64,000 nucleotides of DNA from Lachnospiraceae bacterium (GCA_022647575.1 JALCKY010000001.1:496001-560000), one strand, 5' to 3'; numbered from the stretch's first letter, positions 16,903-26,316 are shown. Notes: generated from the sequence alone by a model not told the origin. Translations and numbers: made by a program.

Positions 16903-17833
16903 TGATTCCTCCTCTTCCTTGCTCTTCCTTCCGTTTCTCCCGCATCCGGCCGGCATATTCCGACAGCTTGCGGAGCCTGTGATTCACTCCGGATTTTCCG
17001 ACTTTCGGTTTCAGCTGATTTCCGAGCTCCGTCAGGGAAGCATCCGGAAAGAGAAGCCGCACCTCTGCCATTTCACGCAGCACCGGTGAAAGTTCCGAAA
17101 AACCTTCGTGATCCCGGATGAACCGGATGTCTTCCGTCTGCCGCAGGGAGGCAGTTACCGTCTTATTGAGGTTGGCCGTCTCGCAGTTGACCTTGCGGTT
17201 CACGGTTCCCCTCATTTCACGGATAATCCGGATATTCTCCAGATTCATCAGGGAAAGATTTGCTCCCATCAGGCCGAGCATCTCGACAATCTGGGCGCCT
17301 TCTTTTAAATAGACGACGTATGCCTTTTTCCGAAGCACCGTCTTGGCATCCAGCCCGTACCCGCAGATCGTATCCTGCACCGTCCGGGCAGCTGCACGGT
17401 TCGGACAGGCAATTTCCAGATGATAATACTTTTCCGGGGCACTGATCGAACCACCGGACAGAAAGGCACCCCGCAGATAAGATCTCCTGCAGCAGTCCAT
17501 CGAAAGAAGCATCTGATGGCTCACTGCCTTGTTTATCCGCATAGCCTCGCCCGGATCGTCGATCCTGATCAGGCAGCCCGGCGTCTTTCGCGGGCCCCTG
17601 TTTCCGACGGCTGAAAACTCTACGCCTATATTAAATGCTTTGTTTAAGATTGTAAAGACTTTTCTTGCCAGCGCAGGGTTCTCCGTATAGAGGAGGATTC
17701 TTTCATTTCCGGAAGAATCCTCTGCGGTTTTTCCTGCAATGGCAAGGATTCCCGCAATTTCCGCCATGCGGCAGTGACGCGCCTCCGGCATCACGCGCGT
17801 GAGTTCATCCTTGACGTCGCCGGAAAATGACAT
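16814..17833 (-). CDS. whiA: WhiA-family DNA-binding protein
   Basis: WhiA couples a LAGLIDADG-like domain to a C-terminal helix-turn-helix and affects cell division and sporulation in Gram-positives. The start MSFSGDVKDELTR (17833) follows a run of G/A. SYLRGAFLSGGSISAPEKYYHLEI is the family signature, and LTELGNQLKPKVGKSGVNHRLRKL is the HTH. The family normally ends shortly after the HTH (about 310-320 residues). This one runs to 339 with a Gly/Glu/Asn-rich tail that overlaps crh out of frame. RapZ is 13 nt upstream. Confidence 0.93.
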   Translation of the reverse strand: MSFSGDVKDELTRVMPEARHCRMAEIAGILAIAGKTAEDSSGNERILLYTENPALARKVFTILNKAFNIGVEFSAVGNRGPRKTPGCLIRIDDPGEAMRINKAVSHQMLLSMDCCRRSYLRGAFLSGGSISAPEKYYHLEIACPNRAAARTVQDTICGYGLDAKTVLRKKAYVVYLKEGAQIVEMLGLMGANLSLMNLENIRIIREMRGTVNRKVNCETANLNKTVTASLRQTEDIRFIRDHEGFSELSPVLREMAEVRLLFPDASLTELGNQLKPKVGKSGVNHRLRKLSEYAGRMREKRKEEQGRGGINDEEINPGSTEQGNGKPAGSHAGTGGQSV

Positions 17834-17846
17834 TTTCTCTCCCCCT

Positions 17847-18731
17847 TTACGGTGCTTTCCGGATCGTATCTTTTTCGAGGTCACGGTGCACGATCTTCAG
17901 GCCGTAATCCCGGTTTCCGGAAAGCCTTTCAAAAACGGCGTTAGCCAGCATGACGGAGCGGTGCCGCCCGCCGGTGCAGCCGATGGAAATCACCAGCTGA
18001 TGCTTGCCTTCCTCCACATAATGCGGAATGAGGAATTTCAGCAGGTCGTCCAGCTTATCGATGAATTCGTGCGTCTGCGGGAAGCCGTTCAGATAATCGA
18101 TGACCTCCGGATCATTTCCCGTCAGGGGACGCAGCGATTCGATGTAATAGGGATTCGGCAGGAACCGCACGTCGAAGACCAGGTCCGAATCCGTCGGAAT
18201 GCCGTACTTGAATCCGAAGGAAAGGATCGTGATATACAGATTGCGGAACGTCTGGTCCCGGACGAAAATGCGCTCGACTTCCTTTTTGAGTTCCTTTGTC
18301 AGCAGGTGGCTCGTATCGATGATATAGTCGGCTTTCTTTTTCAGGAATGCCAGCTTCTTTCTTTCCAGCGCGATTCCGTCCTCGACCCTTCCTTCGGGCC
18401 CGGACAGCGGATGCGTCCTCCGCGTCTCCTGGTATCTCTTGATCAGGACGTCGTCCGAAGCATCGAGAAACAGGATCTCGTATTTGATTCCGATCGCGTC
18501 GATTTCCTTCAGCACGTCTTCCATCCGGTCCAGGGCCAGGCCGCTGCGGATGTCGATTCCGATGGCAAACCGGTTGATTTCCGAATTGGCTCCGTCGAGG
18601 GAGATCTGTGCGAATTTTCCGATCAGCATGACCGGAAGGTTGTCCACGCAGAAATATTCCGCATCTTCCAGGAATTTCAGTGCCGTACTTTTTCCGGCGC
18701 CGGACATGCCGGTAACAATCACAAACTTCAT
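17847..18731 (-). CDS. rapZ: RapZ/YvcJ-family RNase adapter, P-loop protein
   Basis: A 294-residue protein with Walker A GMSGAGKST (8-16), DNLP (30-33) and the C-terminal phosphosugar/RNA-binding segment IGCTGGRHRSV. In E. coli RapZ guides RNase E to the small RNA GlmZ; in Bacillus the orthologue YvcJ is a nucleotide-binding protein linked to competence and cell-wall metabolism. It sits between murB and whiA, with 18 nt to murB. Confidence 0.94.
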   Translation of the reverse strand: MKFVIVTGMSGAGKSTALKFLEDAEYFCVDNLPVMLIGKFAQISLDGANSEINRFAIGIDIRSGLALDRMEDVLKEIDAIGIKYEILFLDASDDVLIKRYQETRRTHPLSGPEGRVEDGIALERKKLAFLKKKADYIIDTSHLLTKELKKEVERIFVRDQTFRNLYITILSFGFKYGIPTDSDLVFDVRFLPNPYYIESLRPLTGNDPEVIDYLNGFPQTHEFIDKLDDLLKFLIPHYVEEGKHQLVISIGCTGGRHRSVMLANAVFERLSGNRDYGLKIVHRDLEKDTIRKAP

Positions 18732-18749
18732 GCCTGCTCCTCTTCTGCT

Positions 18750-19655
18750 TCAGAAATCACCGAGAGTCCTTACTTCCGGTTCGAGACGTACGTGTTCCTT
18801 TTCAAAAACGGTTTCCTGCACGAGGGAAATAAGACTGCGCACATCGGACGCGGTGGCATTTCCCGTATTCACGATGAACCCGCAGTGTTTTTCCGATACC
18901 TGCGCTCCGCCGACACGTGCTCCGCGGAGTCCCGCGTCCATGATCAGCTTGCCTGCAAAATATCCTTCCGGCCTTTTGAAAGTCGAGCCGGCGCTGGGCA
19001 TTTCCAGCGGCTGCCTGTTCTGGCGGCGCATGCGCAGATCGTCCGACTTCCGGCGGATCTCTTCCGCATCGCCTGCGGAAAGGGAGATTTCTGCGGAAAG
19101 GACAAGGAAGCCTCTGTCCCGGACGATGCTGGTCCGGTACCCGAAAGCCAGTTCCGATGCCGGAAGAGTGTTTTCATTTCCCGATGCATCCAGAACCGTG
19201 ATCTCAGAAATGACGTCCTTCATTTCTCCGCCGTAGGCTCCGGCGTTCATGAAGACTGCGCCGCCCAGCGTGCCGGGGATTCCTCCCGCGAATTCAAAAC
19301 CGGCAAGCGACGCTTCCAGCGCCCTGGAGGCGATGGCGGAAAGAAGGGCACCGGCCTCGGCTCGGACCGTATTCCCGTTCACTTCGATGCGGCTCATATT
19401 GCGGGCGACCTGGATGACGGCCCCGCGGTATCCGCTGTCCGATACCAGAAGATTGGATCCGTTGCCCATGATGAAATACGGGATGCTAAGATCGCGGCAG
19501 GCGGAAAGCAGCTGCTTCATTTCCTGCACCGTATCCGGCACCAGGAAATAATCCGCCGGCCCGCCGATCCGGAAAGTCGTATGCTGTTTCATGGGCTCGT
19601 CCGTATAGACGCCGCCCGGTATGATCTGTGTGAAAATGTCTTTTGGTTCCGGCAT
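18750..19655 (-). CDS. murB: UDP-N-acetylenolpyruvoylglucosamine reductase
   Basis: MurB reduces enolpyruvyl-UDP-GlcNAc to UDP-MurNAc using FAD and NADPH. The 301-residue protein has TTFRIGGPADYF, GNGSNLLVSDSG and GIPGTLGGAVFMNAGAYGGE for FAD binding. The catalytic Ser is in SAGSTFKRP and the terminal Glu in LEPEV. The short form with SAGSTFKRP is the type IIb enzyme typical of Bacillota. It is the first gene of the murB-rapZ-whiA-crh operon. Confidence 0.95.
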   Translation of the reverse strand: MPEPKDIFTQIIPGGVYTDEPMKQHTTFRIGGPADYFLVPDTVQEMKQLLSACRDLSIPYFIMGNGSNLLVSDSGYRGAVIQVARNMSRIEVNGNTVRAEAGALLSAIASRALEASLAGFEFAGGIPGTLGGAVFMNAGAYGGEMKDVISEITVLDASGNENTLPASELAFGYRTSIVRDRGFLVLSAEISLSAGDAEEIRRKSDDLRMRRQNRQPLEMPSAGSTFKRPEGYFAGKLIMDAGLRGARVGGAQVSEKHCGFIVNTGNATASDVRSLISLVQETVFEKEHVRLEPEVRTLGDF

Positions 19656-19684
19656 ATCTGTTTCCTCCAGCAGAGTCTTTTATC

Positions 19685-19690
19685 ATCATA
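19685..19690 (-). promoter_or_regulatory. murB operon promoter (-10)
   Basis: Minus-strand TATGAT with an extended TGC in front; the -35 region 17 nt upstream is weak. About 30 nt to the murB ATG. Confidence 0.5.
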
Positions 19691-19708
19691 GCACATTCTT
19701 CTCTGCGA

Positions 19709-19737
19709 TTGCATTCATTTTCCCGCTCTGCTATACT
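19709..19737 (+). promoter_or_regulatory. Promoter of the YesL-family gene
   Basis: TTGCAT (19709-19714), a 17-nt spacer and an extended -10 TGC-TATACT (19732-19737). It is divergent from the murB promoter. Confidence 0.6.
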
Positions 19738-19766
19738 CACTTTAATAGCTGCGGAAAGGAGCCCGT

Positions 19767-20438
19767 ATGAATTTTCAAGGTTTTTTCGATCCGGACAATA
19801 AACTCTGGAGTGCTCTTTCCAGATTTCTGGATATCCTTCTCATCAATGTTCTGACCGTCCTGTGCTCTGTTCCGGTCATTACGGCCGGGGCGGCTTTCTC
19901 TGCCGGCTGGCGTGACATGATGAAGGTGACTGCAGGAGCCCAGACCTACACCATCAAAGGCTATTTCACAGCCTTCCGTGATAATTTCAAAAAAGCGACC
20001 CTGCTCTGGCTGATCGTGCTGGCCGCCGGCCTGGTCACGGCAGGCGATATTTATTTTACCTTTACGGTTGAGGCAAATACCGCTGTCTATATCCTGCGGT
20101 ATCTTTTCTACGTCGTCGCGATCCTGGTCGCCTTTGTCTGCCTCTGGGTTTTCCCTCTGACCGTCACTTTCGAAAACACCATTCCGGAGACTCTGAAGAA
20201 TGCGCTTCTGATGTCCATCCGCCACCTGCCGTGGACCTTCCTCATGCTTCTGATCTGGGCCGCTCCGTGGCTTATGGTGTTCCTGACAAACATGGCCCTG
20301 CTTCCGTATGTCGCAACCTTCATGATCTTTTTCGGCTTCGGACTGGAGATTTTCATCTGCTCCTTCATCTTCAGGCATCTCTTTAAGAATTATATGCCGG
20401 ATGATTCTTCCGGTGATGAAAATGAAGATGCCGGCTGA
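19767..20438 (+). CDS. YesL-family (DUF624) integral membrane protein
   Basis: A 223-residue protein with five or six membrane helices. The opening FFDPDNKLWSALSRFLDILLINVLTVLCSVPVITAG is characteristic of YesL proteins, which often accompany sugar ABC transporters; the molecular role is not known. Here it stands alone, divergent from murB. Its stop codon lies in the loop of the terminator hairpin that follows. Confidence 0.82.
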   Translation: MNFQGFFDPDNKLWSALSRFLDILLINVLTVLCSVPVITAGAAFSAGWRDMMKVTAGAQTYTIKGYFTAFRDNFKKATLLWLIVLAAGLVTAGDIYFTFTVEANTAVYILRYLFYVVAILVAFVCLWVFPLTVTFENTIPETLKNALLMSIRHLPWTFLMLLIWAAPWLMVFLTNMALLPYVATFMIFFGFGLEIFICSFIFRHLFKNYMPDDSSGDENEDAG

Positions 20439-20451
20439 CTCCAGCCGGCAT
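20428..20451. terminator. Convergent terminator
   Basis: ATGCCGGCT/AGCCGGCAT with a 6-nt loop that contains part of the YesL-family stop region. It separates two convergent genes; flanking T-runs are short. Confidence 0.6.
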
Positions 20452-20478
20452 TTCCGTATCCCTTATTCCCTCTGAAAT

Positions 20479-22146
20479 TTACTGGCCGTTGGCGTCTCCG
20501 TTGTCCGCTGCCGTATCCTGTGCTGCCGCATCCTGAGCCGCCGCATCCTCTGCCGCTGCATCCTCTGCCGCCGTATCCTGAGCTGCCGTATCCGCTGCAG
20601 CCGCATCCGCCGCTGCCGTGTCTGCCGCTGCCGTGTCTGCCGCTGACGAATCCGGAGCAACCGTTTCCGGAGCCACTTCCTGTGCCGTGATATCGGAAGA
20701 CGTATCGGCCGAAGCCGTCTGCGCTGCTGCTGCCGAATCCCCTGAAGCCGTGCCGCTCAGATACGTCTGGGCATTCTCCGCCTTCTTCGTTCCGGGGAAG
20801 AGCGTGATGATCGCCTGGAAATTCACATCCGCGCTGGCCGTATCGCCGCTCAGGCGGTACGAATGCGCAAGATAATTCAGGATGTCATAATCCGAGGAGT
20901 CGATTTTCTTGGCCGCCTCAAGATTCGTAATGGCTGATGCATAATCCTGCTTGTTGAATGCCGCAATGCCGGCAGCCTTGTACTGCGCCAGCAGCGTCGA
21001 GCTCACCTGCGGATAAATGTTGTCGTAGACAGCCTTTGCCTCAACGGTCAGAAGACTCGTGTCAATCGAAGCCAGGGCATTGGACGCGACGTCGAACTGC
21101 TGATTGTTCAGGGCATTGACAGCCTTGAGCAGATTCAGATAGGCATTCGCCTTGTTGTTCGCTTCATCAATCTGGTTGTTCGCCGTGGTGACCGTATCCT
21201 GATCCGAAGCAATCTGCTGGTTGAGACGTTCGATCTCTGCCGTCTGCGTCGACATCTGGCTGCTGTACTGCGTGACTTTATCGTTTGCTTCCTGATTGAT
21301 CGTCTGCGTGCGCGCCGGCATGAACAGGAACCAGACGCAGGCTGCACCGATGAGGATGCCCAGGGCAATGTTCAGGATCGTCATTCCGACCGAAGTATCG
21401 CGGAAGGCAGGCGGCTGAATGACCGCGTCTCCCGAAACCTTCTCTTCCCCCATGTCCGCATCCGCCGCCTCGCGGTTTTCCGCAGGATGGTTTCCCCAGA
21501 TGGAGAATCTCGGTTCCAGAGTCGTCGCCGTTCCCGTCTGCTCGTCGACTTCCCTTAGGAAGCGCAGCGTCGTGGTGTTCGTCTTGTCGATCCGGATGGC
21601 CTTCTTCAGAAGCTTCCTGGCTTTCTCGTACTCCGCTTTCCGGATATACAGAAGGGCCAGCAGATGATATCCCTTAATCAGCTTCGGGTTCTGCGCAAGA
21701 ATCTTTTTCAGCTGGATTTCGGCGACATCTTCATTTCCCTTGTTGCAGTTGTCCAGGGCAATGTTGTATTTCTTGATAGTCTGGTTGATGATGTCGAGAC
21801 GGTTGGCATCCTTCTGAAGATTCTCAATATATTCAGAAGCAATATTTTCCTCCGGCTGGATGTTCTTGGAAATGACCCATTCCGAAAGGGCGGAAACGAC
21901 TTCTCCCGTCTCGAAATAAACCAGTCCCAGAAGGTTTCTTGCCGGTACATTCAGCTTATTGAATTTCAGGCTCCGCTTCAGCATGTCGATTGAGCCGGAC
22001 AGATCGCGGATCTGCGCCTTCTCGAGTCCCTGGTTGTAATAGAGTCCCGACAGCACGATGGCCTGCTTCTGAACCGATACGTCACAGCCGCATTTCGGGC
22101 AGTAGGCGGATTCCGTCAGTTCGGCGCCGCAGTTCATACATCTCAT
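20479..22146 (-). CDS. Zinc-ribbon, TPR membrane protein with Ala/Asp-repeat tail
   Basis: A 555-residue protein. It has a zinc ribbon C3-x2-C6/C16-x2-C19, cytosolic TPR repeats (about 35-200), one membrane helix (254-277), an extracytoplasmic coiled coil (about 285-335) and a second TPR block (about 340-470). It ends in a low-complexity Ala/Asp/Thr tail (about 495-555) built from AADTAAADT-like units. The layout suggests a scaffold that links cytosol and envelope. No enzyme domain is seen and no specific function can be given. It follows a 49-codon gene by 6 nt in the valS-folC operon. Confidence 0.75.
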   Translation of the reverse strand: MRCMNCGAELTESAYCPKCGCDVSVQKQAIVLSGLYYNQGLEKAQIRDLSGSIDMLKRSLKFNKLNVPARNLLGLVYFETGEVVSALSEWVISKNIQPEENIASEYIENLQKDANRLDIINQTIKKYNIALDNCNKGNEDVAEIQLKKILAQNPKLIKGYHLLALLYIRKAEYEKARKLLKKAIRIDKTNTTTLRFLREVDEQTGTATTLEPRFSIWGNHPAENREAADADMGEEKVSGDAVIQPPAFRDTSVGMTILNIALGILIGAACVWFLFMPARTQTINQEANDKVTQYSSQMSTQTAEIERLNQQIASDQDTVTTANNQIDEANNKANAYLNLLKAVNALNNQQFDVASNALASIDTSLLTVEAKAVYDNIYPQVSSTLLAQYKAAGIAAFNKQDYASAITNLEAAKKIDSSDYDILNYLAHSYRLSGDTASADVNFQAIITLFPGTKKAENAQTYLSGTASGDSAAAAQTASADTSSDITAQEVAPETVAPDSSAADTAAADTAAADAAAADTAAQDTAAEDAAAEDAAAQDAAAQDTAADNGDANGQ

Positions 22147-22152
22147 AGGGTT

Positions 22153-22302
22153 TTAATTCCTTTCGCTGACGGATGTTTCCTTCAGCATTTCCTTGAGGAT
22201 ATCGATGACATCGGTCAGGTCGCGCGAATAGATGGCGCCTTCCGCTTCGTCCACGTCAAGACTCGGCTTGAATTTTTTCAGTTCCTCATCATAATTGATC
22301 AT
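22153..22302 (-). CDS. Small acidic protein of 49 residues, uncharacterised
   Basis: This open frame reads MINYDEELKKFKPSLDVDEA and ends ETSVSERN. The ATG at 22302 has an AAGGAG site 8 nt upstream (about 22310-22315). It overlaps the end of folC by 14 nt and stops 6 nt before the zinc-ribbon/TPR gene, so it fits exactly between two co-directional genes. The C-terminal half (DLTDVIDILKEMLKE) is an amphipathic helix. No family is recognised. Confidence 0.75.
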   Translation of the reverse strand: MINYDEELKKFKPSLDVDEAEGAIYSRDLTDVIDILKEMLKETSVSERN

Positions 22303-23614
22303 TTTTCTCACTCCTTAAAAGCTCTTTGATGCTGCCGGCCAGATAAAGGCTCCCGATGCAGAACAGCATCCGGTCTTCCCTTCCGGACACGGCATGCCGG
22401 AAGGCTTTCTGCATGTCCGGCACCGAGGTGACATCCTTAACTCCGCTGCTCCGGAAAATGAAACTGAGTTCGGAAGCATCCACCTTCCGTGAACCTTCGA
22501 CGGAAGCAGTCGTGACCCGTACAGGATGCAGGCCTTCAGCAAGCATGCGGATCATTTCGGCATACTCTTTGTCGGAGACCGCCGCAAAAAGCAGATCGAC
22601 CTTCCGGCCTTCCGAAAGGATCTTTGCTGCCCGGATGAATTCCGCCGTCCCGTCGGCATTATGTGCCCCGTCTATGTAGACATCCCTGAGCACTTCCTCC
22701 ATGCGTCCTTCCCATACCATCTTCCGGATGCCCGAAGCAATCACCTCTTCCGAGAGGACTGAAAACTTCTCGGGACAGGTTTCACGAAGTTTCCGGGCTG
22801 CAAAACAGGCAAGGGATGCGTTCCGCACCTGATAAGGCGCGGGAGAAGGTACCGTCAGAAAAGCACTTTCATCATAACTGCCGGTTATTGAAAAATCAAT
22901 GCCGGAGCGGCTGTTTTTTAAAATTTTATACTTGTCCGAAGTGACCGGAAAGGCCGGCGCATGCTTCTTTTTTGCCGTTTCTTCAATCACCGCGGCGGCC
23001 CCGGGAACATCCCCGTCATAGACGACCGGGACCCCCGTACAGATGATGCCCGCTTTCTCGGCGGCGATTTTTTCAATCGTATCCCCCAGGATGCTCATGT
23101 GGTCGAGACTGATTTTCGTAATGACGCACAGATACGGATACTCGATCACGTTCGTCGCATCGAGCCTTCCCCCCAGCCCCGTTTCCAGGACCGCGGTCTG
23201 AACGCCCGCCCCGGCAAAGATCACCATGCCCATCAGGAAAAGAAATTCAAAATATGTCGGGCAGCCCTCAGCCGTCTTTTCCATTTCCCGGGAAATGTCC
23301 CGGACCCGGTAGAAGGCGGAGCAGAAAACTTCTTCCGTGATCTCTTCGCCGTCGATGCGGAAACGCTCCTTCATCGTGACCAGATGCGGAGAGGTAAAGA
23401 GCCCGCAGCGGATGCCGCCCTCTTTCAGGACGGAGGCAAGAAAAGCACAGACGGATCCCTTGCCGTTGGTGCCGGCAACATGGACCGCCCGGAATTTACG
23501 GTCCGGGCGTCCGAGTTTCTCCAGGCACTCTCCGGTATAGGAAAGGCTGTGCTTCGTCGTGAATTTCCGAAGCTCGTCGATATAGTCGCAGGCTTCTTTA
23601 TACTCCGTACGCAT
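22289..23614 (-). CDS. folC: Folylpolyglutamate synthase / dihydrofolate synthase
   Basis: FolC adds glutamate to dihydropteroate or folates using ATP. The 441-residue protein has the Mur-ligase P-loop HVAGTNGKGSV (45-55), the TSPHLVTMKERFRI loop, ETGLGGRLDATNVI and the C-terminal DGAHNADG. Its first 17 nt overlap the end of valS. The valS-folC pairing is common in Bacillota. Whether it has both activities cannot be judged from sequence. Confidence 0.94.
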   Translation of the reverse strand: MRTEYKEACDYIDELRKFTTKHSLSYTGECLEKLGRPDRKFRAVHVAGTNGKGSVCAFLASVLKEGGIRCGLFTSPHLVTMKERFRIDGEEITEEVFCSAFYRVRDISREMEKTAEGCPTYFEFLFLMGMVIFAGAGVQTAVLETGLGGRLDATNVIEYPYLCVITKISLDHMSILGDTIEKIAAEKAGIICTGVPVVYDGDVPGAAAVIEETAKKKHAPAFPVTSDKYKILKNSRSGIDFSITGSYDESAFLTVPSPAPYQVRNASLACFAARKLRETCPEKFSVLSEEVIASGIRKMVWEGRMEEVLRDVYIDGAHNADGTAEFIRAAKILSEGRKVDLLFAAVSDKEYAEMIRMLAEGLHPVRVTTASVEGSRKVDASELSFIFRSSGVKDVTSVPDMQKAFRHAVSGREDRMLFCIGSLYLAGSIKELLRSEKNDQL

Positions 23615-26258
23615 TGAGCTGTTCGGTGAGCTTCTGCTTCATCGCCCTGTACTTGACCAGTTTGTCCTGTTCTTCCTTTACCTTTGCCGCCGGTGCCTTG
23701 TTCAGGAAATTCGGATTGCCGAGCATTCCTTCGGAACGCCTGATCTCCGCATCCATTTTTTTGCTCTCGGCACTGAGGCGTGCAATTTCCTTGTCGCGGT
23801 CCACCAGTTCTTCCAGCGGGATATAGGTCGTTGCGGTGGAAGTGACAATGGATACCGCATCGGAAGCAATCCCGGTCTTATCGCTGTGCACCTCGACCGA
23901 GCTGGCAAATCCCAGCCGGTTCAGGCATGCGAAGGTGTCCTTGATGGTCCGGAAATCTTCGCAGGATTTCTCACTGTTTCCGACAATGATCAGTTCCGTC
24001 TTCGTAGTCGCCGGGACATTCATCTGCATGCGGACATTGCGGATGCCTTTGATGACTTCCTCGAACTGCATCACTAAAGACTCATCTTCCGGATCATTTC
24101 TGTCTTCCCGGTAGACAGGCCATGAGGCCTTCATGATGGTTTCCTCTTCCGGATGAAGCGTGCAGAAAATCTCCTCCGTGATGAACGGCATATACGGATG
24201 CAGAAGCTTGAGAGCATCGGTCAGCACATTCGTCAGCGTCCAGACCGCGGCATCTGCCGAAGCCCTGTTTTCTTCCCGTGCCGCAAGACGCGGCTTGACA
24301 ATCTCGATATACCAGTCGCAGAATTCATCCCACAGGAAATCATGGATCTTCTGGACCGCAATGCCGAGTTCGTATTTGTCCATGTTTTCGGTTACTTCCT
24401 TCGTAACCGTATTGATCCTCGAAAGGATCCAGCGGTCGGAAGGCAGGAAGTCCTTCTCATCCGGTTCGTCTATCTTCTCTTCCGGCATGTTCATCATGAT
24501 AAAGCGGGAAGCGTTCCAGACCTTGTTGGCAAAGTTCCGGCTCGTCTCGACCTGCTCCCAGTAGAAACGCATGTCGTTTCCGGGTGCATTGCCGGTCATC
24601 AGCGTCAAACGGAGCGCATCCGCACCGTACTTGTCGATGACTTCCAGAGGATCGATGCCGTTGCCGAGGGACTTGCTCATTTTCCTGCCCTGTGAATCAC
24701 GGATGAGACCGTGGATCAGGACATGGTGAAACGGGCACTTGCCGGTCTGCTCGATACCCGAGAAGACCATGCGGATGACCCAGAAGAAAATGATGTCATA
24801 TCCGGTCACGAGGACGTCGGTCGGATAGAAATATTCCAGCTCCGGCGTTTTGTCCGGCCATCCCAGCGTGGAGAACGGCCACAGTGCCGAACTGAACCAG
24901 GTGTCCAGCGTATCCGGATCCTGATCGAATTCCGTGCCGCCGCAGTCCGGGCACTTGTCCGGCATCTCCGCCGCCACGACCATCTTTCCGCAGTGCCTGC
25001 AGTAATAGGCGGGAATCCTGTGTCCCCACCAAAGCTGTCTGGAAATGCACCAGTCATGGATGTTGTTCAGCCAGTTCATATAGATCTTGTCAAAGCGTTC
25101 CGGCACGAACGTAAGGTCTCCGTCTTCCAGAGCCTTCACCGCGCCTTTCGCCATCTCATCCATCTTCACGAACCACTGCTGCTTGATCATGGGTTCGACC
25201 GTCGTCCCGCAGCGGTCATGCGTTCCGACGGCATGGGTATGCGGAACCACTTTCACCAGAAGTCCCTGTTCCTTCAGTTCCTCGACCATGACCTTGCGTG
25301 CCTCGTAGCGGTCCATGCCCGCATACTTGCCGCAGCGGTCGTTCATCGTCGCATCGTCATTCAGGATATTGATTTCTTCCAGATGATGTCTCTTGCCGAC
25401 TTCGAAATCGTTGGGGTCATGGGCCGGCGTGATCTTCACGCAGCCTGTCCCGAATTCCTTGTCGACATACTCATCCGCGATGACCGGAATTTCACGGTCG
25501 GTCAGCGGAAGCTTCAGCGTCTTGCCGACCAGGTCCTTATAGCGCTCATCCGAAGGGTTCACGGCCACGGCCGTATCGCCGAGCAGGGTCTCCGGCCGCG
25601 TCGTCGCGATTTCCACGAAGCGTCCTTCTTCCCCGACGATCGGATAATTGATATGCCAGAAGAAGCCGTCCTGATCGACGTGCTCGACTTCCGCATCGGA
25701 AATCGTCGTCTGGCACACCGGGCACCAGTTGACGATTTTGGATCCTTTGTAAATGAAGCCTTTCTCATACAGCTTCAGGAAGACTTCCTGGACCGCACGG
25801 CTGCAGCCCTCGTCCATCGTGAAGCGTTCACGGTCCCAGTCAGCCGAAGAACCGATGCGGTGAAGCTGATTGATGATCTTCCCGCCGTACTCTTTCCGCC
25901 AGTCCCAGCAGTATTTCAGGAATTCGTCACGGCCGATTTTCTCCTTGTCGATTCCCTGCTGCCTTAAATGCTCTGTCACCTTGACTTCCGTCGCGATGGC
26001 GGCATGATCCGTTCCCGGCTGCCACAGTGCCTCATATCCTTCCATCCGTTTCCAGCGGATCAGGATATCCTGCATCGTGTTGTCGAGCGCATGGCCCATG
26101 TGAAGCTGGCCGGTAATATTCGGCGGCGGCATGACGATCGTGAACGGTTTCTTATCTGGGTTCACTTCGGCATGGAAATAGCCGTTCTCCATCCATTTCT
26201 TATAAAGTCGGTCCTCGATTCCCTTGGGATCGTAGGTCTTGGCAAGTTCTTTTTTCAT
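23598..26258 (-). CDS. valS: Valyl-tRNA synthetase
   Basis: A class I synthetase of 886 residues that charges tRNA-Val; a tRNA-Val(CAC) gene lies at 63.0 kb. The HIGH-type motif is PPNITGQLHMGHAL (about 45-58) and KMSKS is present in GRKMSKSLGNGIDP. The editing domain (about 190-350) and the C-terminal coiled coil (about 820-886) are complete. A terminator hairpin lies only about 20 nt upstream. No T-box leader is present, so expression must come from read-through or a promoter further up. Confidence 0.97.
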   Translation of the reverse strand: MKKELAKTYDPKGIEDRLYKKWMENGYFHAEVNPDKKPFTIVMPPPNITGQLHMGHALDNTMQDILIRWKRMEGYEALWQPGTDHAAIATEVKVTEHLRQQGIDKEKIGRDEFLKYCWDWRKEYGGKIINQLHRIGSSADWDRERFTMDEGCSRAVQEVFLKLYEKGFIYKGSKIVNWCPVCQTTISDAEVEHVDQDGFFWHINYPIVGEEGRFVEIATTRPETLLGDTAVAVNPSDERYKDLVGKTLKLPLTDREIPVIADEYVDKEFGTGCVKITPAHDPNDFEVGKRHHLEEINILNDDATMNDRCGKYAGMDRYEARKVMVEELKEQGLLVKVVPHTHAVGTHDRCGTTVEPMIKQQWFVKMDEMAKGAVKALEDGDLTFVPERFDKIYMNWLNNIHDWCISRQLWWGHRIPAYYCRHCGKMVVAAEMPDKCPDCGGTEFDQDPDTLDTWFSSALWPFSTLGWPDKTPELEYFYPTDVLVTGYDIIFFWVIRMVFSGIEQTGKCPFHHVLIHGLIRDSQGRKMSKSLGNGIDPLEVIDKYGADALRLTLMTGNAPGNDMRFYWEQVETSRNFANKVWNASRFIMMNMPEEKIDEPDEKDFLPSDRWILSRINTVTKEVTENMDKYELGIAVQKIHDFLWDEFCDWYIEIVKPRLAAREENRASADAAVWTLTNVLTDALKLLHPYMPFITEEIFCTLHPEEETIMKASWPVYREDRNDPEDESLVMQFEEVIKGIRNVRMQMNVPATTKTELIIVGNSEKSCEDFRTIKDTFACLNRLGFASSVEVHSDKTGIASDAVSIVTSTATTYIPLEELVDRDKEIARLSAESKKMDAEIRRSEGMLGNPNFLNKAPAAKVKEEQDKLVKYRAMKQKLTEQLNAYGV

Positions 26259-26280
26259 TTCCCATCACCTCAAAAATAAA

Positions 26281-26302
26281 GCCTCCCCCCGAAAGGGGAG
26301 GC
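26281..26302 (-). terminator. Terminator or attenuator between telA and valS
   Basis: GCCTCCCC/GGGGAGGC with a 6-nt loop followed on the minus strand by TTTATTTTTG. It is a good intrinsic terminator placed within about 25 nt of the valS start, leaving no room for a separate promoter. Confidence 0.75.
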
Positions 26303-26316
26303 ATTTGTTCCTTATT

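Noticed and set aside
17799-19691. A 630-codon open frame on the plus strand
   Set aside because: It is antisense to rapZ and murB, has no ribosome site or family features, and arises from codon bias on the other strand.
26259-26316. T-box leader for valS
   Set aside because: The gap is only 58 nt and holds just a terminator hairpin; no specifier loop or antiterminator T-box sequence is present.
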